A stretch of DNA of 34,018 bases, taken from contig JAISUP010000081.1 of NCBI GenBank assembly GCA_031272025.1, positions 1 through 34,018 on the forward strand, written 5' to 3'. Positions 1 through 7,946 of this stretch are shown here, piece by piece; the stretch's first letter is position 1, and the number at the start of each line of letters is the position of its first letter. Under the pieces are notes generated by a model. The model was given only the letters and a program-made list of their open reading frames with translations, was not told where the DNA came from and made no database searches. Source of the stretch: Bacteroidales bacterium (GTDB lineage Bacteria > Bacteroidota > Bacteroidia > Bacteroidales > WCHB1-69). The position numbers were made by a program, and so were the translations under genes.

Positions 1-49
1 GTGCAAGCGAGAGCAGAGGCAAAACTTGTTTTGACTATGCCGAGCGCAG
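1..49. repeat. Intergenic hairpin repeat, copy 1 (hairpin about 13-40)
   Basis: GTGCAAGCGAGAGCAGAGGCAAAACTTGTTTTGACTATGCCGAGCGCAG; matches 194-241 imperfectly; inner dyad CAAAAC-TT-GTTTTG flanked by GCAGAG/CTATGC. Confidence 0.6.
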
Positions 50-187
50 TCGAAAATCTTGTAAAAAAAACAACGCAGGTAAATAGGTATTCGTCAATCG
101 CTTCCTTTGTTCCACAAAAGCATACTTGCAAGGGTATAACAAGCGGCTTAAAAAAAATCTCCACACCTGCGCTTCGCTTCGGGTAGA

Positions 188-249
188 ATTGTTGTGCAAA
201 CGAGAGCAATGCCAAACTTGTTTGAGCATTGCCGAGTGCAACCAACAAT
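188..249. repeat. Intergenic hairpin repeat, copy 2 (extended dyad)
   Basis: GCAATGC-CAAAC-TT-GTTTG-A-GCATTGC core, with outer ATTGTTG/CAACAAT and TGCA/TGCA arms. Confidence 0.6.
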
Positions 250-357
250 CACGGAGTAATTTTTTTTGCCGCCCTTGCCAAGTAACGCCGCCACACTCCG
301 ATACAAAATATTTTTCAGTTACACAAAATTTTAGAGCAAAAATTCAAAATAAAATCG

Positions 358-365
358 TAAATTTG
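358..365 (+). promoter_or_regulatory. Bacteroidetes -7 element (TAAATTTG) upstream of the RhuM gene
   Basis: Matches TAnnTTTG about 24 bp before ATG 389. Confidence 0.5.
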
Positions 366-388
366 CAGTCGAATTCTAAATCATCAAA

Positions 389-1264
389 ATGACAGCCGAA
401 GTTGCCAAAATAAAGAACGAGATAATTCTCTATCAACCTGACAGTTCCATTCAAGTGGAAGTGATGATAGACGAAGACACAGTGTGGCTCTCGCAGGCAC
501 AGATGACTGTTTTGTTTGAAACGACCAAATAAAATATCAGTCTGCACGTCAATAATATTATCAAAGAGGGTGAATTACAGCGAGATTCAACTGTCAAGGA
601 TTTCTTGACAGTTCAGAAAGAGGGCAATCGAGAAGTACAGAGATTGGTTTCTTACTACAATCTTGATATGATTATTTCTGTCGGTTACCGCGTTAAATCT
701 CGCAAAGGTATTGATTTTCGCATTTGGGCGACAAAAACGCTGAAAGAATATTTATTGCGCGGATATGCTGTAAATTACCGTTTTCAACAGGTTGATGAAA
801 AATTGATGCGGCACGAACAGATTTTGTTGGAACATCAAAAGCAGATTGACTTTATTGTCCGCACCGAAATTCCGCCCAAAGAAGGCATTTTTTATAATGG
901 ACAAATTTTCGATGCTTTTGTCTTTGTTGCCGACCTTATAAAAGGGGCGCAAAAAGAAATTATTTTGATTGATAACTATTTGGATGAAAGCGTTTTAATG
1001 CTGTTGGCAAAAAGGAATGCAAAAGTCAAAGCAACGATTTACACAAAAGCCATCACGCCAGAAATCCAAACTGATTTGGCAAAACACAACGCCCAATATC
1101 CCGAAATTTTTATCGAAGAAAAGCCGGATATTCACGATAGGTTTTTGTTGATAGACAGCGATGTATATCATATTGGCGCGTCATTCAAAGATTTAGGGAA
1201 GAAATTATTTGCCTTTTCAAAAATGGAAATGAAAAGCAGCGAATTATTGAAAAATATAGAATAA
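389..1264 (+). pseudogene. RhuM-family protein with PLD-like C-terminal region, interrupted by one in-frame TAA (530-532)
   Basis: Frame from ATG 389 to stop 1264 is continuous except TAA at 530; N-terminal WLSQAQMTVLFETTK*NISLHVNNI and downstream VGYRVKSRKGIDFRIWATKTLKEYLLRGYAVN are RhuM hallmarks; C-terminus HDRFLLIDSDVYHIGASFKDLGKK is PLD-like. Confidence 0.8.
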
Positions 1265-1365
1265 TATAAAAACGGAAAAAATATGATATAAGAAATTGAT
1301 ATATAGTTAAATACATAAATTATTAGCATTTGCTATATTTTGGCTCACTAAATTACCACTTATAA

Positions 1366-1417
1366 GCCTCAAAAATATTGTAACGCCTGCAGTAATGCGG
1401 GCTTACATCTTTGAGGC
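1366..1417. other. Long imperfect hairpin (8+5+7 bp helices, GTAA loop)
   Basis: GCCTCAAA-AATAT-TGTAA-C-GCCTGCA-GTAA-TGCGGGC-TTACA-TC-TTTGAGGC. Confidence 0.7.
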
Positions 1418-1764
1418 GAGGTTGTGGTAAACCCTGCGAGCGGATTTGAAAGTCCGCTATTTTTATGTTCAAACCTAAAAATAATACGACGGCTTTGACC
1501 GCCACAATATATAAGACAGAGTTGCAACTGTTCCCCAAAAAATGCAGAGTGAAACAACAAAAACACTCAAATAATACTGCTGGGTTGAGTAGAAACAACC
1601 ATAAAAACAGGCAAGCCCTGCAAAGCCTATCAGAGCAGGAATTTTTTTATAACTTAAAGGTCTGCAAAAAGGTGCGGACGTTAAACTAAAAGTAAGAGAT
1701 GGTAATGATGATGGTGTTGAAGGTTCTTTTACAAAACAGTGAAATAACCCCAATTTTACAGGCG

Positions 1765-1806
1765 AAAGTGTTGTATTTCAATAGATAATACAACACTTTT
1801 GTTTTA
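1765..1806. terminator. Perfect 13-bp hairpin followed by a T-rich run
   Basis: AAAGTGTTGTATT-TCAATAGAT-AATACAACACTTT then TTGTTTT. Confidence 0.55.
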
Positions 1807-1834
1807 TGCAATTATATTATAATTCTGTTCTGCT

Positions 1835-1959
1835 GAAGCTGTCGCAAAACCCACCCCAGCCTCTTTTTTGATTTATGCCGCGAGTTTCAAATTTTCGGCG
1901 TAAAAATTTTCTTGCCGGCGATGAAGTTCGTTACCCGGTTGTACTGCTTGTTGCTTTGG
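1835..1959 (-). pseudogene. Probable decayed insertion-sequence remnant (transposase C-terminus plus one IS end)
   Basis: Minus-strand 1959-1873 reads PKQQAVQPGNELHRRQENFYAENLKLAA*; followed by IS-end-like TTTTGCGACAGCTTC (complement of 1835-1849). Confidence 0.35.
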
Positions 1960-2076
1960 CTAACGGATAAAAATTTTTTTTATTAAATCAAAAATTATGA
2001 TTACCTTTGCCGCGTGAAGTAGTTTTATGTGTGGTAAGGATTTTTAATTTTTGTTATTTATTAAAAAAACAAATAT

Positions 2077-2730
2077 ATGATGAAAAAGTTTGCCGTATTT
2101 TTGTGTGGTTGTGGTTCTATGGATGGGTCAGAAATTCACGAGGCAGTGATGACTTTGCTCGCGATATCTCGTCACGGGTGTAGTTACACTATTTTCGCGT
2201 TAGACCACGATCAGTATCACGTGATCAATCATTTAACCCAAGAAGAAATGAGCGAGGTCCGGAATATGAAAATAGAATCGGCACGAATTGCTCGTGGCGA
2301 TGTGCTTTCACTCACCGACTATCGTCCGGAAGATTTCGACGGGCTTCTTTTACCCGGTGGTTTTGGGGCAGCAAAAAATTGGTTTACCTACGCTTTCGAC
2401 GGGGTTAAAGCCAAAGTCAACCCTATCGTGGCACAATCTATTCGTGAAACACACGCCCTGCGACACCCCATCGGGGCACTCTGTATCGCCCCCGTATTAT
2501 TAGCCAAAGTGCTCAAAAATATCACGATCACGGTCGGATCAGACCCTAATACTATCGCGAATGTGGAAAAAATGGGTGCCCATCATGTCAATACCATGGA
2601 AACCGAAGTCGTGGTAGATAAAGAAAATATGATATTTACAACTCCTTGCTATATGCTACCCGCGACAATCGCAGACATCGCAGACAGCGCGAATAATCTT
2701 ATAGAAAGTATGTTAGACCATATTCAATAA
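2077..2730 (+). CDS. elbB: ElbB-like isoprenoid biosynthesis / glyoxalase III-type DJ-1 superfamily protein
   Basis: CGCGSMDGSEIHEAVMTLLAI, LLLPGGFGAAKNW and IGALCIAP motifs. Confidence 0.85.
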   Translation: MMKKFAVFLCGCGSMDGSEIHEAVMTLLAISRHGCSYTIFALDHDQYHVINHLTQEEMSEVRNMKIESARIARGDVLSLTDYRPEDFDGLLLPGGFGAAKNWFTYAFDGVKAKVNPIVAQSIRETHALRHPIGALCIAPVLLAKVLKNITITVGSDPNTIANVEKMGAHHVNTMETEVVVDKENMIFTTPCYMLPATIADIADSANNLIESMLDHIQ

Positions 2731-2736
2731 AATAAA

Positions 2737-3303
2737 ATGCAGGAAGATATTGCTCCTTTTTTCCCAAAAATTGTATTGATAGGAATGTCGGGGGCAGGAA
2801 AAAGTACGGTCGGGAAAATGCTGGCAAAACGACTACAAATGCCATTCCTCGATCTCGATAAAATAATAGAAGAACAATATAAAGTGGGCATTCCGCGATT
2901 CTTGCAAAAATATGGCGAGAAAATCTTCAGACAATGTGAATATCAAATGCTTTTGCAAACATTGGAAAAAGATTGCTTTGTTCTTGCCACCGGCGGCGGA
3001 AGCCCTTGCTTTTTTAACGCCATGCAACACATCAAGCAAAAAACGCTATCTATTTATATTTACATGCCCGTGTCGGCACTTTTTCACCGTATCACGAAAA
3101 GCAACAGACCCCGCCCCCTCGTCTTTGACCCTCTTCCTGAAAAAACACGACAAAATATAAAACACCTGTTACAAGTTCGCGACCCCATCTATTGTCAAGC
3201 TCATGAAATAGTTAATGGCGAAAATGGACAGGGCGAACAAGTTGTCAGTAGAATTATAACATTATTAACCAATAAGATAGAAATTATAAAACAAAATAAT
3301 TAG
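2737..3303 (+). CDS. aroK: Shikimate kinase
   Basis: P-loop GMSGAGKSTVGKMLAKRL, FLDLDKIIEE, FRQCEYQML, ATGGGSP. Confidence 0.9.
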   Translation: MQEDIAPFFPKIVLIGMSGAGKSTVGKMLAKRLQMPFLDLDKIIEEQYKVGIPRFLQKYGEKIFRQCEYQMLLQTLEKDCFVLATGGGSPCFFNAMQHIKQKTLSIYIYMPVSALFHRITKSNRPRPLVFDPLPEKTRQNIKHLLQVRDPIYCQAHEIVNGENGQGEQVVSRIITLLTNKIEIIKQNN

Positions 3304-3304
3304 A

Positions 3305-3347
3305 TTTTGATAATCAAAATTTGATTATCAAAATTTGATTATCAAAA
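3305..3347. repeat. Three 13-bp palindromes at 14-bp period (3306, 3320, 3334)
   Basis: TTTGATAATCAAA, TTTGATTATCAAA, TTTGATTATCAAA; copy 1 is the reverse complement of copies 2 and 3. Confidence 0.9.
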
Positions 3348-3364
3348 TTTAATTTGTATCTTTG
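3334..3364 (+). promoter_or_regulatory. Bacteroidetes-type promoter of the ATPase gene (TTTG -33 within the third palindrome, 19 bp, TATCTTTG -7)
   Basis: TTTG 3334-3337 and TATCTTTG 3357-3364, spacing 19 bp; ATG at 3382. Confidence 0.65.
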
Positions 3365-3381
3365 CAAAATTTTTTTCGCGT

Positions 3382-4521
3382 ATGAAAAATCCATTTTTAA
3401 TCAAAGGTTATATTTCGGCAGACTATTTTTGTGACAGGGAAAAAGAGACCGCGGATCTTACCCGGTTCGTTACCAACGAAAACAATGTTATACTCGTGTC
3501 CCCGCGGCGGATGGGAAAAACGGGCTTAATAGAGCATTGTTTTCGGCAAAAAGAGATAGCAAAGCATTATTATACGTTTTTTGTAGACATTTACGCTACG
3601 CGAAACATGCAAGAATTGGTATATAAAATGGGTAAAGAGATTTTTGAACGACTAAAACCGCGAGGTAAAAAATTCGTGGAGAATTTTTTTTCGGTTATAT
3701 CTTCGCTACGTCCTGCCTTCAAACTTGATGAAATGACCGGTGCTCCCGTTTTTGACATAGGCATTGGCGAGATTCATTCGGCAGAAATCACGTTAGAAGA
3801 GATATTTAAGTACTTAAATGCCTCCGATAAGCCATGTATCGTGGCAATTGACGAGTTTCAGCAAATCGCGAAATATCCTGAAAAAAATATAGAGGCAATT
3901 CTTCGCACTCATGTCCAAAAAACCACGAAAACAACTTTTATTTTTTCAGGAAGCCAACGACATATTTTACATAATATGTTTTTTTCTGCTTCGCGCCCGT
4001 TTTATCAAAGTGCTGTACTTCAATCGTTAGACGCTATTGACCGGAAAAAATATATTCAATTTGCCGACCGTCATTTTCGCCGTGCCGGTAAAAAAGTGGA
4101 TAAATCATTTATTGAACGGGCTTACGATTTGTTTGAAGGACACACTTTTTACGTACAAGCCATTATGAATCAATTGTTTTCAGAACTTGATGAATATGAA
4201 GATTGTACGGGTAAGAAATTTGAAAACGCGCTCAAAAATCGCGTTTTTTCTTACGAGACTTTGTTTTCCGAAATATTGAATATTCTCCCCGAAAGACAAA
4301 GGGAGGTATTGTATGCCGTGGCAAAAGAAGGGAAGGCTGTCAACATTTCTTCGGGCGAATTTGTAAAAAAACATTCGCTTCTCTCTCCTTCATCTACCCA
4401 AACCGCAGCACGTCAATTAGTTGAAAAAGAGATTTTTACTCGAAACGAACACACGTATTCCGTGTATGACCGTTTTTTTGGATTGTGGTTGCAAACCTAT
4501 TACGGCACGTTGTTCCATTAA
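3382..4521 (+). CDS. AAA/archaeal-type (STAND-like) ATPase with probable C-terminal winged helix
   Basis: Walker A VSPRRMGKTGL, Walker B CIVAIDEFQQI, FSGSQRH sensor, C-terminal LPERQREVLYAVAKEGKAV...STQTAARQLVEKEIFTR. Confidence 0.85.
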   Translation: MKNPFLIKGYISADYFCDREKETADLTRFVTNENNVILVSPRRMGKTGLIEHCFRQKEIAKHYYTFFVDIYATRNMQELVYKMGKEIFERLKPRGKKFVENFFSVISSLRPAFKLDEMTGAPVFDIGIGEIHSAEITLEEIFKYLNASDKPCIVAIDEFQQIAKYPEKNIEAILRTHVQKTTKTTFIFSGSQRHILHNMFFSASRPFYQSAVLQSLDAIDRKKYIQFADRHFRRAGKKVDKSFIERAYDLFEGHTFYVQAIMNQLFSELDEYEDCTGKKFENALKNRVFSYETLFSEILNILPERQREVLYAVAKEGKAVNISSGEFVKKHSLLSPSSTQTAARQLVEKEIFTRNEHTYSVYDRFFGLWLQTYYGTLFH

Positions 4522-4540
4522 AGGTCTCGGAAAATTTATG

Positions 4541-4548
4541 TACCTTTG
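4541..4548 (+). promoter_or_regulatory. -7 element TACCTTTG upstream of ispG
   Basis: TAnnTTTG match; the ORF-track TTG start at 4546 lies inside it. Confidence 0.5.
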
Positions 4549-4569
4549 CATGTTTATTTATTCTTTTCA

Positions 4570-5913
4570 GTGAAAAAAAAGGATTTCATTTCTCGAGAAA
4601 TAACCATTGGCAGGCAAAAAATAGGAGGGCTTCATCCTGTATTATTGCAATCCATGACCAACACGAGTACTTGTGATGTAGCCGCTACCGTGGAACAAAT
4701 CATAAGATTGTCAAACGTGGGGTGCGAAATGGTGCGTTTTTCCGTACCGGCGATGCGTGATGTTCGGGCGGTAATTGAAATCAAGAACCTTGTTCGACAA
4801 AAAGGGATAGACATGCCATTGGTTGCCGATGTGCATTTTCAACCCGCGGTAGCCGAAGCCTTAGTAGGTATTGTAGATAAAATACGGGTAAACCCCGGCA
4901 ACTATTCTACCGACAACCATGAAAAAAACGGCAAACGTACTTTTAACGATTCTTTTGAAACGATGAAAGAAAAGGCACGTTCGTTATTACAGTTATGTGA
5001 TAGAGACGGTACGGCTTTGAGAATTGGCGTGAATCACGGCTCTCTTAGTCATCGTATCGTGGAACGCTATGGCAACGGGGCGGAAGCCTTATGTGCCTCG
5101 GCAATGGAATGGGTTAAAATATGTCAAGATTTTAATTTTCAAAATGTTGTGTTTTCCATGAAAGCCAGTAACGTGCTCGTGATGATTCAGGCTACATGGT
5201 TGTTGGCAGAGCAGATGCGTGCTACCGGGCAGTGCTATCCTTTGCATCTTGGGGTTACCGAAGCAGGCTCCGGGTTGGACGGGAGAGTAAAATCCGCGGC
5301 AGGAATAGGTGCACTATTATTGCGAGGGCTTGGCGATACCCTTCGGGTTTCTTTAACAGAAAAACCTGAAAATGAAATTCTTTTCGCGAAAAAAATGCTA
5401 CAAGCCATAGAAACGATAGATGTGGAAAAATACCCGTTAGATACTCAGGGCAGGTTAGTGTACGAGAGCGAAGAACAAGATCGCGAGCAATGGATCGCGG
5501 CGGCGGCGGCATTGTCGGGATACTATCATTCCACCATAGGCATACGCGACATTTGGATATCTAATCCATTTTTCTCGCTAAAAGAATGCAAATTATTAGC
5601 CAACGCTATTTTGCAAGCATGCCGAGTCAAAATGAGTTATACCGAAATTATTTCTTGCCCCACCTGCGCGCGTACAATTTACGACTTGGAAAACGCCGTT
5701 GAAAAAGTAAAACGCCGTTTCATAAACTATCCCGGCTTAAAAATCGCGGTTATGGGTTGCGTGGTTAATGGTCCGGGTGAAATGGCAGATGCCGACTATG
5801 GTATCGTGGGAAGTAGCAAAAATAAAGTGGTAGTATACAAAGGAAAAGAACGAATTTCTTCAAATGTATCGTTAGAGGAGGCTTTAACCATATTAGAAAC
5901 ATTGATTCATTAA
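4570..5913 (+). CDS. ispG: 4-hydroxy-3-methylbut-2-enyl diphosphate synthase, Bacteroidetes type with shortened central domain (GTG start preferred)
   Basis: LLQSMTNTSTCD, VADVHFQP, IRVNPGNY, IGVNHGSLS, LHLGVTEAG, LGDTLRVSLTEKPE, ISCPTCARTIYDLE, MGCVVNGPGE; start moved to GTG 4570 because the 4546 TTG is in the promoter. Confidence 0.92.
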   Translation: MKKKDFISREITIGRQKIGGLHPVLLQSMTNTSTCDVAATVEQIIRLSNVGCEMVRFSVPAMRDVRAVIEIKNLVRQKGIDMPLVADVHFQPAVAEALVGIVDKIRVNPGNYSTDNHEKNGKRTFNDSFETMKEKARSLLQLCDRDGTALRIGVNHGSLSHRIVERYGNGAEALCASAMEWVKICQDFNFQNVVFSMKASNVLVMIQATWLLAEQMRATGQCYPLHLGVTEAGSGLDGRVKSAAGIGALLLRGLGDTLRVSLTEKPENEILFAKKMLQAIETIDVEKYPLDTQGRLVYESEEQDREQWIAAAAALSGYYHSTIGIRDIWISNPFFSLKECKLLANAILQACRVKMSYTEIISCPTCARTIYDLENAVEKVKRRFINYPGLKIAVMGCVVNGPGEMADADYGIVGSSKNKVVVYKGKERISSNVSLEEALTILETLIH

Positions 5914-5922
5914 ATTAAGGTC

Positions 5923-7200
5923 ATGAAACAATATAATGAACATAAATTCAATCAATTAAGAAAAAAATACCCGTTGTTTGAGTATTTTAGTTATCAAATA
6001 GAAGTAGATGCGCGTACCATCACGATGTTTTTTGATTTTCGAGTAGGAGAAAGTCTGAAATTTCAGCCTCAAATGGTATTGCATTTGGGAAATCACGCGA
6101 GGGCTTCGCTTGCTTACGAAGATTTGGACGGCTTGGTTTGGCATATTGGGCTTATTGAATTACTAAGTTATTGGAAGTCAACATGCTCCGCGGACATTCA
6201 GGTTCGCGGAGGTTTTTTGACTCCCGAACAAGAAAAATGGTGGAAAAAGTTGTATTATCATGGTTTGGGTGAGTTTTTTTATCAAAATGGCATATCGGTT
6301 GAAGAAGATAATTTTGTCAAGTTCGTGCAAGACTTATCGTCCGCGCGGTACTTGTCTTCTCAATTCAAGTACAAGAAACAACCCCAAAGTACTCGTGTAA
6401 TTGTTCCAATAGGCGGGGGCAAAGATTCTGTGGTTACTTTGGAAATGTTGAAAACAAGTCGCGAAGTGATTCCCTTTATCATTAACCCGCGACAAGCTTC
6501 GTGGGATTGCCTCGAAATTGCCGGTTTTTCTCGGGAAGATGCAGTGGTTTTAGAGCGTGTCATAGATCCAAAACTATTAGAACTCAATCGCGATGGATTT
6601 CTCAATGGACACACTCCCTTTTCCGCGATGTTGGCATTTTATTCTTTATTAGTTAGTTATGCTACAGAAACACGAGATATTGCCCTTTCTAACGAAGCCA
6701 GTGCCAACGAAGCAACTATCCCCGGCACGCGTATCAATCATCAATACTCTAAATCCATAGAATTTGAGCAGGATTTTGCCGCTTACGTGAAAACATACAT
6801 GGGAGATTGCGCTCATTATTACAGTTATTTACGAAAATACAACGAACTATGGATTGCCGAGAAGTTTGCCCAATACCCTGATTATTTTCCCGTGTTTAGA
6901 AGTTGTAACGCGGGCAGTTTTCAAAACCGGTGGTGTGGAAAATGTGCCAAATGCCTTTTCACGGCAATTATTCTATCCCCATTTTTGAGCGAAAATACGC
7001 TTTTCCGGATTTTTGGAAAAGATATGTTAGACGATGCCGATTTATTACCTCTCTTTGAAGAATTAACCGGTATGGCTAAGGAAAAACCTTTTGAATGTGT
7101 AGGAACCATTGCCGAAGTCAATGATGCCGTGAAACGGGTGATTGAAAAATACAAAGGAAAATATCTGATTGAAGAATATTGTAAGAGAGTGAATTTATGA
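5923..7200 (+). CDS. murL: MurL-like UDP-MurNAc-L-Ala-L-Glu epimerase (PP-loop type)
   Basis: LYYHGLGEFFYQNG, VPIGGGKDSVVTLEML, LSNEASANEATIPGTRINHQYSKSIEFEQDFAAYV, NRWCGKCAKCLF, RIFGKDMLDD, KPFECVG; the arrangement agrees with Xanthomonas MurL as recalled. Confidence 0.75.
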   Translation: MKQYNEHKFNQLRKKYPLFEYFSYQIEVDARTITMFFDFRVGESLKFQPQMVLHLGNHARASLAYEDLDGLVWHIGLIELLSYWKSTCSADIQVRGGFLTPEQEKWWKKLYYHGLGEFFYQNGISVEEDNFVKFVQDLSSARYLSSQFKYKKQPQSTRVIVPIGGGKDSVVTLEMLKTSREVIPFIINPRQASWDCLEIAGFSREDAVVLERVIDPKLLELNRDGFLNGHTPFSAMLAFYSLLVSYATETRDIALSNEASANEATIPGTRINHQYSKSIEFEQDFAAYVKTYMGDCAHYYSYLRKYNELWIAEKFAQYPDYFPVFRSCNAGSFQNRWCGKCAKCLFTAIILSPFLSENTLFRIFGKDMLDDADLLPLFEELTGMAKEKPFECVGTIAEVNDAVKRVIEKYKGKYLIEEYCKRVNL

Positions 7201-7946
7201 GATATTTCGTTAAATTAGCCTATAATGGGATTCCTTTTTTCGGTTGGCAAATACAGCCCAACAGGATAACTGTACAGGCAATATTACAAGACGTATTCTC
7301 GCGGTTGCTCAAACAGCCTATCATCTTTACCGGCTGCGGACGAACCGATACAGGGGTACATGCAAAGTGCTTTTATGCTCATTTTGATTGTAATATAGTT
7401 TTAAATGTATCAGAAAAAAACATCTTTTTGCGAAAAGTCAACTCGTTTTTGCCCAAAGAAATTGTCGTTTACAACATGTATGCTGTTCCCCCTGATGCTC
7501 ACGCACGTTACGATGCGATTGAACGAACTTATCGCTATTATATTGCTATGCAAAAAGATCCATTTAATTTTCATTTTGCCTATCGTTTTTTCATGTCTTT
7601 AAATGTAGAGAAAATGAACGCGGCGGCAGAAATATTATTACAAACAAACGACTTTACCAGTTTTTGCAAATTACATTCACAAACAAGCAACAACACGTGT
7701 CAAGTTAGTTGCGCGAAGTGGTACGCGAAAAACGGGTTGCTCGTTTTTGAAATCACGGCAAATCGGTTTTTACGAAACATGGTGCGTGCCATCGTGGGCA
7801 CCTTGCTAAAAGTAGGTAAAGAAAAAATGAGTATAACTTGTTTTCAACGGGTTATAGAAGATAAAAACCGGTGCTCTGCCGGAGAATCTGTTCCCGCGCA
7901 CGCCTTATTTCTCGAAAACGTTACGTATAATTATAAATTTGAATAA
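7197..7946 (+). CDS. truA: tRNA pseudouridine(38-40) synthase TruA
   Basis: YNGIPFFGWQIQPN, GCGRTDTGVHAKCF, ANRFLRNMVRAIVGTLLKVG; ATGA overlap with the upstream gene. Confidence 0.93.
   Translation: MRYFVKLAYNGIPFFGWQIQPNRITVQAILQDVFSRLLKQPIIFTGCGRTDTGVHAKCFYAHFDCNIVLNVSEKNIFLRKVNSFLPKEIVVYNMYAVPPDAHARYDAIERTYRYYIAMQKDPFNFHFAYRFFMSLNVEKMNAAAEILLQTNDFTSFCKLHSQTSNNTCQVSCAKWYAKNGLLVFEITANRFLRNMVRAIVGTLLKVGKEKMSITCFQRVIEDKNRCSAGESVPAHALFLENVTYNYKFE

Noticed and set aside
1-547. ORFs at 1..186, 35..241, 126..392 and 344..547
   Set aside because: They cross the hairpin repeat or run antisense to the RhuM gene, and show no recognisable protein motifs
1353-1753. Overlapping small ORFs on both strands (1353..1598, 1465..1689, 1475..1753)
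   Set aside because: Low-complexity translations over the hairpin-rich region; no family signature; better explained as non-coding or decayed DNA
4546-4569. Upstream TTG start of ispG in the ORF track
   Set aside because: The codon is inside the -7 promoter element TACCTTTG; GTG 4570 is more plausible
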